NCBI GenBank assembly: GCA_017853275.1
Contig: JAFMJV010000022.1
Coordinates: 1 to 40,134 of the forward strand
Direction: 5' to 3'
Length of the DNA: 40,134 bases
Source: Chloroflexota bacterium
Lineage (GTDB): Bacteria > Chloroflexota > Limnocylindria > Limnocylindrales > CSP1-4
Below, one piece after another: positions 29,117 through 36,127 of the stretch. The notes under the pieces are model-generated. The model searched no databases. It was not told the DNA's origin and saw only the letters and a program-made list of their open reading frames with translations. Position 1 is the first letter of the stretch. Every line of letters begins with the position of its first letter. A program made the translations under genes and the position numbers.

Positions 29117-30292
29117 TCAGCCGATCCCCGGTGTCGCGGGCCGGCGGATGGGGAGGCGCGCGTCCGCCCACTCCGTGAGCCGGCCCACCGGGTCTCCCGG
29201 CCAGCGGATCCGCTGGCTGCCGAGCCCGAGCCAGTCGTCCAGGTGCCAGCAGAGGACCGGCGCGATCGCGCCGAGGTAGGCGAAGGTGGACCACCAGCCG
29301 GAGAAGAGGGTGACCACGAAGATCGCCGCACCCACCACGATCAGCGACCGGGCGCTGCGCACGGAGAGCATCCCCACGAGCGCCGTCCCTGCGCCGGCCA
29401 CGAGCCGGAGCGCCTGCCAGACCGATTCGGGGAGCCCAAGCCCGCCGGTCACCCAGGCGAGCGAGTAGTAGGGGACCTGGTGGACGGCATCGGCGGTCCG
29501 GAAGCTCCACAGGATCCGCTCCGGGCCCCAGACGAGGAGCGCCGGGCCCCACGCGGCGAGGGAGCCCAGGAGGAAGGCGACGAGGATGGGGACGAACCCG
29601 CCGTACGCCAGGAGCGGCGGGAGCCACGCAGCCGCGTACGGCTTGAAGGCGGCCGCGATGGCGAGCAGGATCGCCCCGGCGACCGGCTGCCGCTGCGCGA
29701 CGAGGAGGGCGAGGAGGATGAGGATCCCGGCGCTCGTGTCGTTCGAGCCATCCCCCGCGGTGACGAGGAGCGGCGCGAGGACCGCGTAGACCGCGAGCCC
29801 GAGCATCCGCCCCCGGACGGCGAGAAGGGCGACGACAAGACAGGAGAGGAAGAGCTCCAGGCGCCGCGGCTCCTCCACGAAGGGGAGGTACCAGGCGAGC
29901 GCGACCGGACCGTAGGCGAAGGGGGCACCGGGCGGGATCGATTCCTCGAAGCCGACCCCGTAGGGCGGCAGGCCTTCGGTCATCGCGCGGATCGCCGCCT
30001 GGACCACGGTGAGGACATCCGACCAGCCGCCGTAGGGGTTGAGGGTCCGGAGCCAGATCCCCACGAAGAGGAGGACAAGGATCGCGAGCGGGCCCACCCG
30101 CCAGCGGAGCGAGAGGAGGAGGGTCCCGGCGCAGGCGAGGAGCGCCCCCACGATCGGGACGGGCGGCGTCCCGACCCCCATGAGGAGGGTGGTGGCGACG
30201 AAGAGACCGAGCCAGGTCCCGAGATCGCGCTCGCGCGTGGCGCGCGGGCCGATCGCCTCGAGGGTGGTGCGCAGGTCCGCCGCTCCGCTCAC
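29117..30292 (-). CDS. Polyprenol-linked membrane glycosyltransferase (GT87/DUF2029-like)
   Basis: Integral membrane protein of 391 residues with about ten hydrophobic spans. An early extracytoplasmic loop carries acidic and aromatic residues (NPYGGWSDV, then EGLPPYGVGFEESIPPGAPF), as in GT-C transferases that use a lipid-phosphate sugar donor. AAFKPYAAAWLPPLLA resembles the conserved FKPYPALLLP stretch of the GT87 family. The acceptor is unknown. The start is GTG at 30290-30292, overlapping the MarR stop (GTGA, 30289-30292), so expression is tied to the regulator. Confidence 0.72.
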   Translation of the reverse strand: MSGAADLRTTLEAIGPRATRERDLGTWLGLFVATTLLMGVGTPPVPIVGALLACAGTLLLSLRWRVGPLAILVLLFVGIWLRTLNPYGGWSDVLTVVQAAIRAMTEGLPPYGVGFEESIPPGAPFAYGPVALAWYLPFVEEPRRLELFLSCLVVALLAVRGRMLGLAVYAVLAPLLVTAGDGSNDTSAGILILLALLVAQRQPVAGAILLAIAAAFKPYAAAWLPPLLAYGGFVPILVAFLLGSLAAWGPALLVWGPERILWSFRTADAVHQVPYYSLAWVTGGLGLPESVWQALRLVAGAGTALVGMLSVRSARSLIVVGAAIFVVTLFSGWWSTFAYLGAIAPVLCWHLDDWLGLGSQRIRWPGDPVGRLTEWADARLPIRRPATPGIG

Positions 30293-30765
30293 GACCCGGG
30301 ATCCTCGTCCACGATCCGGTCGATCAGGTCCGCGGCACGGGCGAGAAGAGCGCGCTCGTCCCGCGAGAGCGCCGCGATCCGTTGCGCCAGGACGCCCCCA
30401 TCCCGCTCCCGTCCGGCGCGCGCGACCATCCGCCCGGCGCGCGTGGGGTGGACGAAGACGACCCGCCGGTCCTCCGCCGAGCGCCGGCGTTCCACGAGCC
30501 CGTCCGCCTCGAGGGCGCTCACGAGCCGGGTCATCGATGGGGCGGTCACCCCCTCCGCCGCCGCGAGCGTGGTGACCGGGAGGGGGCCGCCCTCCACGAG
30601 GCGCGTGAGCGCCGCCCGGCGCACCTGGCTGATCCCGGCTCCCCCCTGCTCCGTCCGGCTCCGCCGCACCAGCTGCAGCGAGCCCGCGACGAGCCGCTCC
30701 GCGAGCTCCGCGGCATCGGGGTTCGGGGCGGCGGCGCTCCTGCCGCGCTTCTCCTTGCGTCCCAT
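30289..30765 (-). CDS. MarR-family transcriptional regulator
   Basis: DNA-binding repressor/activator of 158 residues. A basic N-terminus (MGRKEKRGR) precedes the winged helix. The recognition-helix region is LAAAEGVTAPSMTRLVSALEADGLVERR and the wing is RSAEDRRVVFVHPTRAG, the classical MarR DxRxxxxxLT-type motif. The C-terminal helix serves dimerisation. It sits at the head of a two-gene unit with the glycosyltransferase. An inverted repeat overlaps its own -10 box, pointing to autoregulation. Confidence 0.88.
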   Translation of the reverse strand: MGRKEKRGRSAAAPNPDAAELAERLVAGSLQLVRRSRTEQGGAGISQVRRAALTRLVEGGPLPVTTLAAAEGVTAPSMTRLVSALEADGLVERRRSAEDRRVVFVHPTRAGRMVARAGRERDGGVLAQRIAALSRDERALLARAADLIDRIVDEDPGS

Positions 30766-30767
30766 CG

Positions 30768-30786
30768 CGGGCAGGTTAGTTGCCCG
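30768..30786. promoter_or_regulatory. Palindromic operator candidate over the marR promoter
   Basis: cgggca and tgcccg form 6-bp arms around ggttagt. The minus-strand -10 box TAACCT (30773-30778) lies inside, 7 nt before the ATG at 30765. A dimeric MarR protein bound here would block its own promoter. Confidence 0.5.
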
Positions 30787-30829
30787 TACGAAGGATGTCC
30801 AGCATGCAGCAGGGCGCGCCCGAGCGGAT

Positions 30830-31192
30830 CTACTCCGGCGGCCAGCCTGCCGCCCGCGCGTCGCTCAGCACCCCACGGACCGCCTCCGCCTCCTCACGCG
30901 TCGCGGCGAGGAGCGCGCCGGCATCCCCCACCCCGTCCGCGAGCGCGCGCTCCAGGGAGGCGGCAAGGTCGGCGAGCTCCGCGGCACCCAGCGCTGCTGC
31001 GCTCCCACCGAGCGCGGCCGCCGCCGCTCGTCCGGGGCCGGTCTCACCCCCGGCGGCCGAAGCGGCGATCAGCGCGAGGCGCCGCGGGAGCTCCGCGAGG
31101 AAGCCGTCCACGAGGGCGGCAACGACCTCCGGGTCGTCCCCGGCGGCGCGGTAGAGATCCTCGAGCGCGTCCGGGTCGAGCGTCCGGAGGCC
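30830..31192 (-). CDS. HPt-like phosphotransfer domain lacking the phospho-histidine, no normal start
   Basis: The frame directly after the TAG of the LolA-like gene encodes LDPDALEDLYRAAGDDPEVV, then VDGFLAELPRRLALI, the classical first helices of an HPt domain. GSAAALGAAELADLAASLE follows, the helix after the active site. Where HPt proteins carry AHxLKG, this one has AAAALGG, so the phosphorylated His and its Lys are replaced. The domain is about 120 residues. No ATG, GTG, TTG or CTG occurs in its first 27 codons; the first usable start is GTG at 31111, which would cut off helix 1. It may be a split gene, a readthrough extension or a decaying relic. Confidence 0.55.
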   Translation of the reverse strand, partial: GLRTLDPDALEDLYRAAGDDPEVVAALVDGFLAELPRRLALIAASAAGGETGPGRAAAAALGGSAAALGAAELADLAASLERALADGVGDAGALLAATREEAEAVRGVLSDARAAGWPPE

Positions 31193-31960
31193 CTAGTAGA
31201 TCATCCGGACGTCGGACGGCAGGTGGACGAGGAAGGCCTCGTCCGGCACCGAGACGTCGGTCTCGAGGGCGGTCGTCTCGGCGTGGTGGGTGATCCGGTC
31301 GCCGATCCGCTCCACGAGGAGGCTGATGAAGCCGGTGAGACGATCCACCCCGATCTCGATCGAGCGGTCCGGCCGGTCCGTGAGGACATGGCTGGAGCGC
31401 GGGTGGTCCGCCCGGAGGACGAGCGCCTCGCGTCCGCTCGCCACGCGCATCGTGCCCACCAGGGTCACGGGGCCGGTGGAGAGGACGTTGCGCACGAAGC
31501 CTGCGGGATGGACGAAGGCGTCCACGATGCTGTTGGCCGGGAGCGCGGTGCGCACGGGCCGGACGCGGGCGAAGGACGGCTTGCGCGGGTCGTCCGCGCC
31601 GACCGGGGCCGGCCGGACCGGGCGCACGCTCGCCCGCTCGGCGAGCGCGTCATACGTGGTCACGATCTCGCCGTCGCTCGCCCAGACACGGTAGTCCCGC
31701 GAGAGCGGGTCCTCGCCCCGGCGCGTGGTCACGCGGGCGCGGCCCGGGTGGCGGAGGATCAGCTCCACCGTGGATAGCTCCTCCCCGCGCGCACCGGCGA
31801 TCCGCTCGGCGACACGCATCCGGAGGGTGCCCACGCGCAGCTCCGCATCCTCCATGAACGCGAAGAGCTCGGCGATCGACGGGGCTTCCTCGTCCAGCGC
31901 GGCGATCGCGGCGCTCGTCCGGACGGGTGCGGCGGGGGCGGGGACGATCTGGTCGGACAT
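31193..31960 (-). CDS. LolA/RseB-fold-like protein, cytoplasmic, function unknown
   Basis: 255-residue protein resembling the lipoprotein-carrier (LolA-like) fold by pattern. An early helix FAFMEDAELRVGTLRMRVAE leads into strands such as VELILRHPGRARVTT and DYRVWASDGEIVTTY. A second set (PVTLVGTMRVASGREALVLR to IEIGVDRLTGFISLLVE) follows, and it ends DEAFLVHLPSDVRMIY. It has no signal peptide or lipobox, which is unusual for a lipid-binding carrier. It ends in TAG at 31193-31195, and the reading frame continues into the HPt-like domain. A consensus TACAAT box stands 9 nt before the ATG. The fold call is tentative. Confidence 0.65.
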   Translation of the reverse strand: MSDQIVPAPAAPVRTSAAIAALDEEAPSIAELFAFMEDAELRVGTLRMRVAERIAGARGEELSTVELILRHPGRARVTTRRGEDPLSRDYRVWASDGEIVTTYDALAERASVRPVRPAPVGADDPRKPSFARVRPVRTALPANSIVDAFVHPAGFVRNVLSTGPVTLVGTMRVASGREALVLRADHPRSSHVLTDRPDRSIEIGVDRLTGFISLLVERIGDRITHHAETTALETDVSVPDEAFLVHLPSDVRMIY

Positions 31961-31969
31961 GGCCGCCAG

Positions 31970-31975
31970 ATTGTA
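31970..31975 (-). promoter_or_regulatory. -10 box TACAAT before the LolA-like gene
   Basis: On the minus strand TACAAT, one base from the TATAAT consensus, is followed by 9 nt and the ATG at 31960. It is the best -10 match in the window and implies a leaderless or nearly leaderless mRNA. Confidence 0.6.
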
Positions 31976-32059
31976 CGGGAGCGCGCGCGGACGGTGCGCG
32001 CGCGGACGAGCACCCCCGCTTCTCCACCGCCCGTGAAGACCGGATGCAGCGCGAGCGTG

Positions 32060-32065
32060 CATCAT
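32060..32065 (+). promoter_or_regulatory. -10-like box CATCAT before the HD hydrolase
   Basis: CATCAT, then CCGCAC, then GTG 32072. The 6-nt spacing is the same as at purK, purE and others and supports the GTG start. Confidence 0.4.
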
Positions 32066-32071
32066 CCGCAC

Positions 32072-33106
32072 GTGACCACGAACGCGTCGCCGGCCTTCCG
32101 CCGGCTCACCCGAGTGGACCGCGAGGCGGCGGAGATCGAGCGCCTCGCCCCGGCCGCCACCCGCTCCGCTGCGTCGCGCGGGCGGGTCCGCGCGGAGGAG
32201 CCGGACCGCTACCGGACCGCCTTCGAGCGGGACCGGGACCGGATCGTCCACAGCAAGGCCTTCCGGCGCCTCAAGCACAAGACACAGGTCTTCCTCAACC
32301 CGGAGGGGGACCACTTCATCACGCGCCTCACGCACACCCTCCAGGTCCACCAGATCGCGCGCTCCATCGCCGCCGCCCTCTCGCTCAACGAGGCGCTCGC
32401 GGAGGCGATCGCGCTCGGCCACGACGTGGGGCATACCCCCTTCGGCCACACGGGAGAGGACGCGCTCTCGCCCTACTTCCCGCGCACCGGCGGCTGGCAC
32501 CACGCCGCCCAGAGCGTCCGGATCTTCGAGGTCCTGGAGGACCTGAACCTCACCTGGGAGGTCCGGGACGGGATCCGCGCCCACTCCTGGAAGATCGATC
32601 CGCCCCCGGCCACGGAGGAGGCGCGCTGCGTGCGCTACGCGGACCGGATCGCCTACCTCACCCATGACGCGCTGGACGCGATGCGCGCGGGCGTCCTCAC
32701 GGAGCGGGACTTCCCGGCCGCGGTCCAGGCACGCTTCGGGCCGCCGGGCAAGACCTGGATCGGCGCGATGATCGAGGCGGTCATCGAGGAGAGCCTCGCA
32801 GGGAACGAGGTCCGGATGGATCCCGCCACGCTCGCGGTGATGAACGAGCTGCGCGACTTCATGTTCGCGCGGGTCTATCTCAACGCGGAGCAGAAGGTCC
32901 GCACCGCCCAGGCGGTGGACCTCCTCCGGCGCCTGATGGACTGGCACCTGGAGCACCCGGACGAGCTCCCGGACAGCTACCGCGATACGCACGCGGACCG
33001 CGTCACCCAGGTCGCGGACTACGTGGCCGGGATGACGGACCGCTTCGCCGTCCGGACGCACGAGCGCCTCTTCGGCACGCCGGGCTTCGGCGGACCGCTC
33101 GATTGA
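32072..33106 (+). CDS. dGTP triphosphohydrolase-like HD protein
   Basis: Predicted to hydrolyse dNTPs to nucleoside and triphosphate. The 344-residue protein has HSKAFRRLKHKTQVFLNPEG, then the first metal His in RLTHTLQVHQIAR and the HD pair with following His residues in ALGHDVGHTPFGHTGE. HAAQSVRIFEVLE and the late Asp in RYADRIAYLTHD complete the HD metal site. These match the short dGTPase-like family. The start is GTG 32072, supported by the box 6 nt upstream. It heads a five-gene operon; the stop overlaps the next start (TTGA, 33103-33106). Confidence 0.9.
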   Translation: MTTNASPAFRRLTRVDREAAEIERLAPAATRSAASRGRVRAEEPDRYRTAFERDRDRIVHSKAFRRLKHKTQVFLNPEGDHFITRLTHTLQVHQIARSIAAALSLNEALAEAIALGHDVGHTPFGHTGEDALSPYFPRTGGWHHAAQSVRIFEVLEDLNLTWEVRDGIRAHSWKIDPPPATEEARCVRYADRIAYLTHDALDAMRAGVLTERDFPAAVQARFGPPGKTWIGAMIEAVIEESLAGNEVRMDPATLAVMNELRDFMFARVYLNAEQKVRTAQAVDLLRRLMDWHLEHPDELPDSYRDTHADRVTQVADYVAGMTDRFAVRTHERLFGTPGFGGPLD

Positions 33107-33660
33107 GCGACCGGACACCGGGCGTGGACCCGGACCGCTACCGCGCGGTCCTCTCCCGCTTCGTCACCGGCGTCACCGTCGTCACCACCCTGGATGACCG
33201 GGACGGGGTGGCCCGCCCCTTCGGGACCACGGTGAACGCCTTCAGCTCCGTCTCGCTGGACCCGCCGCTCATCCTCGTCACGATCGGCCGGGAGCGATCC
33301 ATCCTCCCCGTCCTCGCCCGCACCGGCCGCTTCGCGGTGAGCATCCTCGCGGAGGAGGGCCAAGCCCTCTCGGACTGCTTCGCCGGCGGGCCGTCCGTGG
33401 CGCCCCGGGAGGACTTCTGCGGCGCCCGGTGGCACCCGTCCGTGAACGGCCAGCCGCTCCTGGCGGACGCGCTCGCCTGGATCTCCTGCGAGCTGGAGCG
33501 GACGATCGAGGCGGGGGACCACACGATCCACCTCGGACGCGTGGTGGACCTCTCTCTCGGGCAGAACGAGGGATGGCCCCTCCTCTACTGGCGCCGCCAG
33601 TACCTCCGGATCGAGCACGCCGCCTCGGTGGCGCTCCAGGGCAAGCCGGACGCAACCTGA
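33103..33660 (+). CDS. Flavin reductase-like FMN-binding protein
   Basis: NAD(P)H:flavin oxidoreductase domain protein of 185 residues (split-barrel fold). It shows LSRFVTGVTVVTTLDD, FGTTVNAFSSVSLDPPLILV (FMN phosphate region), RFAVSILAEEGQALSDCFAG and a late HTIHLGRVVDLSL. It probably supplies reduced flavin to a partner monooxygenase, none of which is in view, or acts alone on flavins or cobalamins. It uses a rare TTG start overlapping the HD gene stop, which the sequence makes unavoidable since no other start precedes the domain. Confidence 0.85.
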   Translation: MSDRTPGVDPDRYRAVLSRFVTGVTVVTTLDDRDGVARPFGTTVNAFSSVSLDPPLILVTIGRERSILPVLARTGRFAVSILAEEGQALSDCFAGGPSVAPREDFCGARWHPSVNGQPLLADALAWISCELERTIEAGDHTIHLGRVVDLSLGQNEGWPLLYWRRQYLRIEHAASVALQGKPDAT

Positions 33661-33661
33661 G

Positions 33662-34480
33662 GTGCCGCTCCTCGCCGCGAACGGGATCGAGATCCACTAC
33701 ACGGTGGAGGGCGACGGGCCGCCGCTCATCCTTCTCCATGGCGCCAGCTCGTCCGCGCGGGAGGACTGGAGCGCCCAGCTCCCGATGCTCCGCCAGACGC
33801 ACACCTGCTATCTCGTGGATGCGCGCGGTCACGCGGGGACGCGCTGGGACGTGGCGGACGGCTGGGGGCGCGACCTCCTCGTGGAGGACCTGCGCGCCTT
33901 TGCGGACGGGCTCGGCCTCGCCTCCTTCCACCTCGGTGGCTTCAGCATGGGCGCGATGACCGCGCTCACCTTCGCGAGCCGCCATCCCGAGCGGGTCCGG
34001 AGCGCGCTGATCGTCGCCATCGATACGGAGCGCGAGCCGCGCAGCCGGGTCGCGAAGCGGCTGATGGACCCGGAGCGGATCGAGCGGGATGAGCCGGCCT
34101 GGGCGGCCACCCTGGAGCGCCGGCACGCACCGGTCCAGGGGCCGGGGGCGTGGCGCGGCCTTCTCCGCGCGATCGCCGCCGCGGTCCCCCTGGAGGAGCC
34201 GCTCACCCGGGCGGACCTCCGCCGGATCCGGCTCCCCGTCCTCTATGTCGTGGGGGACCGGGACATCTTCGTCCCCCTCGAGCACGCGGTGGCGATCGTC
34301 CGCGCCCTCCCGGATGCGCGGCTCCTCGTGGTCCCCGGCACGGGTCACGTTCCCCAGGTGGAGCAGGCGGGGATCGTCAACCCGGCGATCGCCGCCTTCC
34401 TCCGGACGACCCTCGCGCGCGGCGCGGGCGGCGTACCCTTGCAGCCCACGGACGAGCCCGACGCCACGGAGGCCCCCTGA
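33662..34480 (+). CDS. Alpha/beta hydrolase
   Basis: Hydrolase of 272 residues. It has the oxyanion motif LLHGASSS (residues 24-31), DARGH, the nucleophile elbow GGFSMGA with its Ser near residue 95, the acid in VGDRDIFVP and the catalytic His in VPGTGHVPQVE. The substrate is not identifiable; esterases, C-C hydrolases and thioesterases share this pattern. The start is GTG 33662, one base after the flavin reductase stop. The stop shares a base with the next ATG (TGATG), so the group is cotranslated. Confidence 0.87.
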   Translation: MPLLAANGIEIHYTVEGDGPPLILLHGASSSAREDWSAQLPMLRQTHTCYLVDARGHAGTRWDVADGWGRDLLVEDLRAFADGLGLASFHLGGFSMGAMTALTFASRHPERVRSALIVAIDTEREPRSRVAKRLMDPERIERDEPAWAATLERRHAPVQGPGAWRGLLRAIAAAVPLEEPLTRADLRRIRLPVLYVVGDRDIFVPLEHAVAIVRALPDARLLVVPGTGHVPQVEQAGIVNPAIAAFLRTTLARGAGGVPLQPTDEPDATEAP

Positions 34481-35301
34481 TGCCGGACGCTCCTGCCAGC
34501 GCACGACCCCGGGTCCGGGTGGAGCACCCGGCCCATCATCCGGACGGCCGTCCCGCGGACGGGGTCGCCCTCCTCGTCATCGATCGCCCGGAGGTCCTCA
34601 ACGCGATCGACCGGCGCACGATCGAGGAGCTCGTGGCGGAGCTGGAGCGCCTGGATGCGGATCCGTCCTGCCGCGCGATCGTGATCACCGGCGCCGGTGA
34701 GCGCGCCTTCGCCGCCGGCGCGGACGTGGCGGAGATGGCCCCGCGGAGCGCAGAGGAGATCCGGCGCGAGGAGCCCTTCGCGGCCTGGGACCGTATCGAT
34801 GCCATCGAGACGCCGCTCATCGCCGCGGTCCGGGGCTTCGCGCTCGGCGGTGGTTGCGAGCTCGTCCTGGCCTGCGACCTCGTCGTCGCGGGCGAGGATG
34901 CCGTCTTCGGCCAGCCGGAGATCCGGCTCGGGATCATCCCGGGGATCGGCGGCACGCAGCGGCTCGTCCGGGCGGTGGGCAAGGCACGGGCGATGGAGAT
35001 CGTCCTCACCGGACGCCGGATCCCGGCCGCAGAGGCGGCGGCGATCGGCCTCGTCTCCCGGCTCGTTCCCGCCGCGGCCACGCTCGGCGCGGCGATCGCG
35101 CTCGGCGCGGAGATCGCCGCCGGCCCCCCGCTCGCGGTGGAGGCGGCGATCCGGATGGTGGATCTCGCGGCGGAGCTCTCCCTGGCGGACGGGCTCGCGA
35201 TCGAGCGCGAGATCTTCACGGACCTGTTCGACACCGAGGATCAGGCGGAGGGGATGGCCGCCTTCCTGGAGAAGCGACCTCCCCGCTGGACCGGCCGGTG
35301 A
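34480..35301 (+). CDS. Enoyl-CoA hydratase/isomerase-family protein
   Basis: Predicted to hydrate 2-enoyl-CoA to 3-hydroxyacyl-CoA. The 273-residue crotonase-fold protein has the oxyanion loop AFAAGADVAEM, RGFALGGGCELVLACD (including the first catalytic Glu region) and FGQPEIRLGIIPGIGGTQRL, with the second Glu in PEIRLG. It ends with the family's C-terminal helices (FDTEDQAEGMAAFLEKRPP). Both Glu positions expected for a true hydratase appear present. It is coupled to a degenerate 3-hydroxyacyl-CoA dehydrogenase-like gene by GTGA; a thiolase lies 3.7 kb away. Confidence 0.9.
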   Translation: MPDAPASARPRVRVEHPAHHPDGRPADGVALLVIDRPEVLNAIDRRTIEELVAELERLDADPSCRAIVITGAGERAFAAGADVAEMAPRSAEEIRREEPFAAWDRIDAIETPLIAAVRGFALGGGCELVLACDLVVAGEDAVFGQPEIRLGIIPGIGGTQRLVRAVGKARAMEIVLTGRRIPAAEAAAIGLVSRLVPAAATLGAAIALGAEIAAGPPLAVEAAIRMVDLAAELSLADGLAIEREIFTDLFDTEDQAEGMAAFLEKRPPRWTGR

Positions 35302-36095
35302 CCGGCGCGCCGCGGGTCGGCGTCACACGGGGAAGCGGCCACGCGCCGCCCGCGCTCATCCGGCTCCTGGAGCGCAGCGAGTCCCTCGCCGTCGTCCCGC
35401 TCGTGGATCCGGCGCTGCCGCCCGCCGGCCTCGCGCTCGTGGTGGAGGCCGGTGGGGAGGGCCCGCCGGACGCGGATGCCGCCACGCAGCGGATCGGCAT
35501 CCTGCTTCGCTCCCTCCCCGCCGGGGTCCCCGTGGTGGCGCTCGTGGAGGAGCGGCTCGTGGCGGAGCTCGCCCCGCCGGCCCGGACCGGCGGACGCCTT
35601 CTCGGCCTTCATCTCGTCCATGCCGGGGACGAGGCGGGGCGTCCACCGCTTGCGGAGCTCGTCGTGCCGGCCGGAGCGGACCCGGTCATCGCGGACGGCA
35701 TCCTCGACCTCCTCGCCGGCGCGGGCGTGGAGGCGGTCCCCTGCGGCGACCAGCCCGGCCGGGTCGTGCGGCGGCTTGAGCAGCATCTCGCGGAGGTCCG
35801 GCGCGTCGTCCACGCCGCCGGCCGCGTGGACGCGGAGACGATCGACCTCCTCCTCGTCAACGAGGCCTACCGGGCCGCGGACGATGGCGCGGCCGGCGCA
35901 GACGACCTCGACCGGCTGGTGGTGGGGGCAGGGATCCGCGCCGAGGGACCGTTCGCCTTCGCCGGCCGGCTCGGCCTGCGCCGCGTCGTGACCGAGCTCC
36001 ATGCCCTGGCGCGCGCCGCGGAGGAGCGGGGGGACCGCGAGCTCGGCGCTCTCGCTGCCCCGGCGCCGCTCCTGTGGCGGATCGCCACGGTCTGA
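35298..36095 (+). CDS. Degenerate 3-hydroxyacyl-CoA dehydrogenase-like protein
   Basis: 265 residues whose second half follows the layout of the dehydrogenase C-terminal domain: LLGLHLVHAG (His105 at the place of the catalytic His), ELVVPAGADPVI, QPGRVVRRLEQHL, VDAETIDLLLV and GPFAFAGRLGLRRVV. The NAD-binding half is shortened to about 50 residues before LALVVEA, and its first strand reads VGVTRGSGHAP, not GxGxxG. The Ser/Asn-bearing loop and the VNR Asn (here Arg158) are also changed. It is thus probably catalytically dead or altered. Start GTG 35298 overlaps the hydratase stop (GTGA), suggesting the two proteins work together. Confidence 0.65.
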   Translation: MTGAPRVGVTRGSGHAPPALIRLLERSESLAVVPLVDPALPPAGLALVVEAGGEGPPDADAATQRIGILLRSLPAGVPVVALVEERLVAELAPPARTGGRLLGLHLVHAGDEAGRPPLAELVVPAGADPVIADGILDLLAGAGVEAVPCGDQPGRVVRRLEQHLAEVRRVVHAAGRVDAETIDLLLVNEAYRAADDGAAGADDLDRLVVGAGIRAEGPFAFAGRLGLRRVVTELHALARAAEERGDRELGALAAPAPLLWRIATV

Positions 36096-36127
36096 CCGGC
36101 CGGGGATCCGCGCGGCGCCTCGCCGGG

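Noticed and set aside
31193-33118. Minus-strand 641-codon frame extending the LolA-like protein upstream
   Set aside because: The upstream part is antisense to the dGTPase-like gene; ATG 31960 with a TACAAT box is a far better start.
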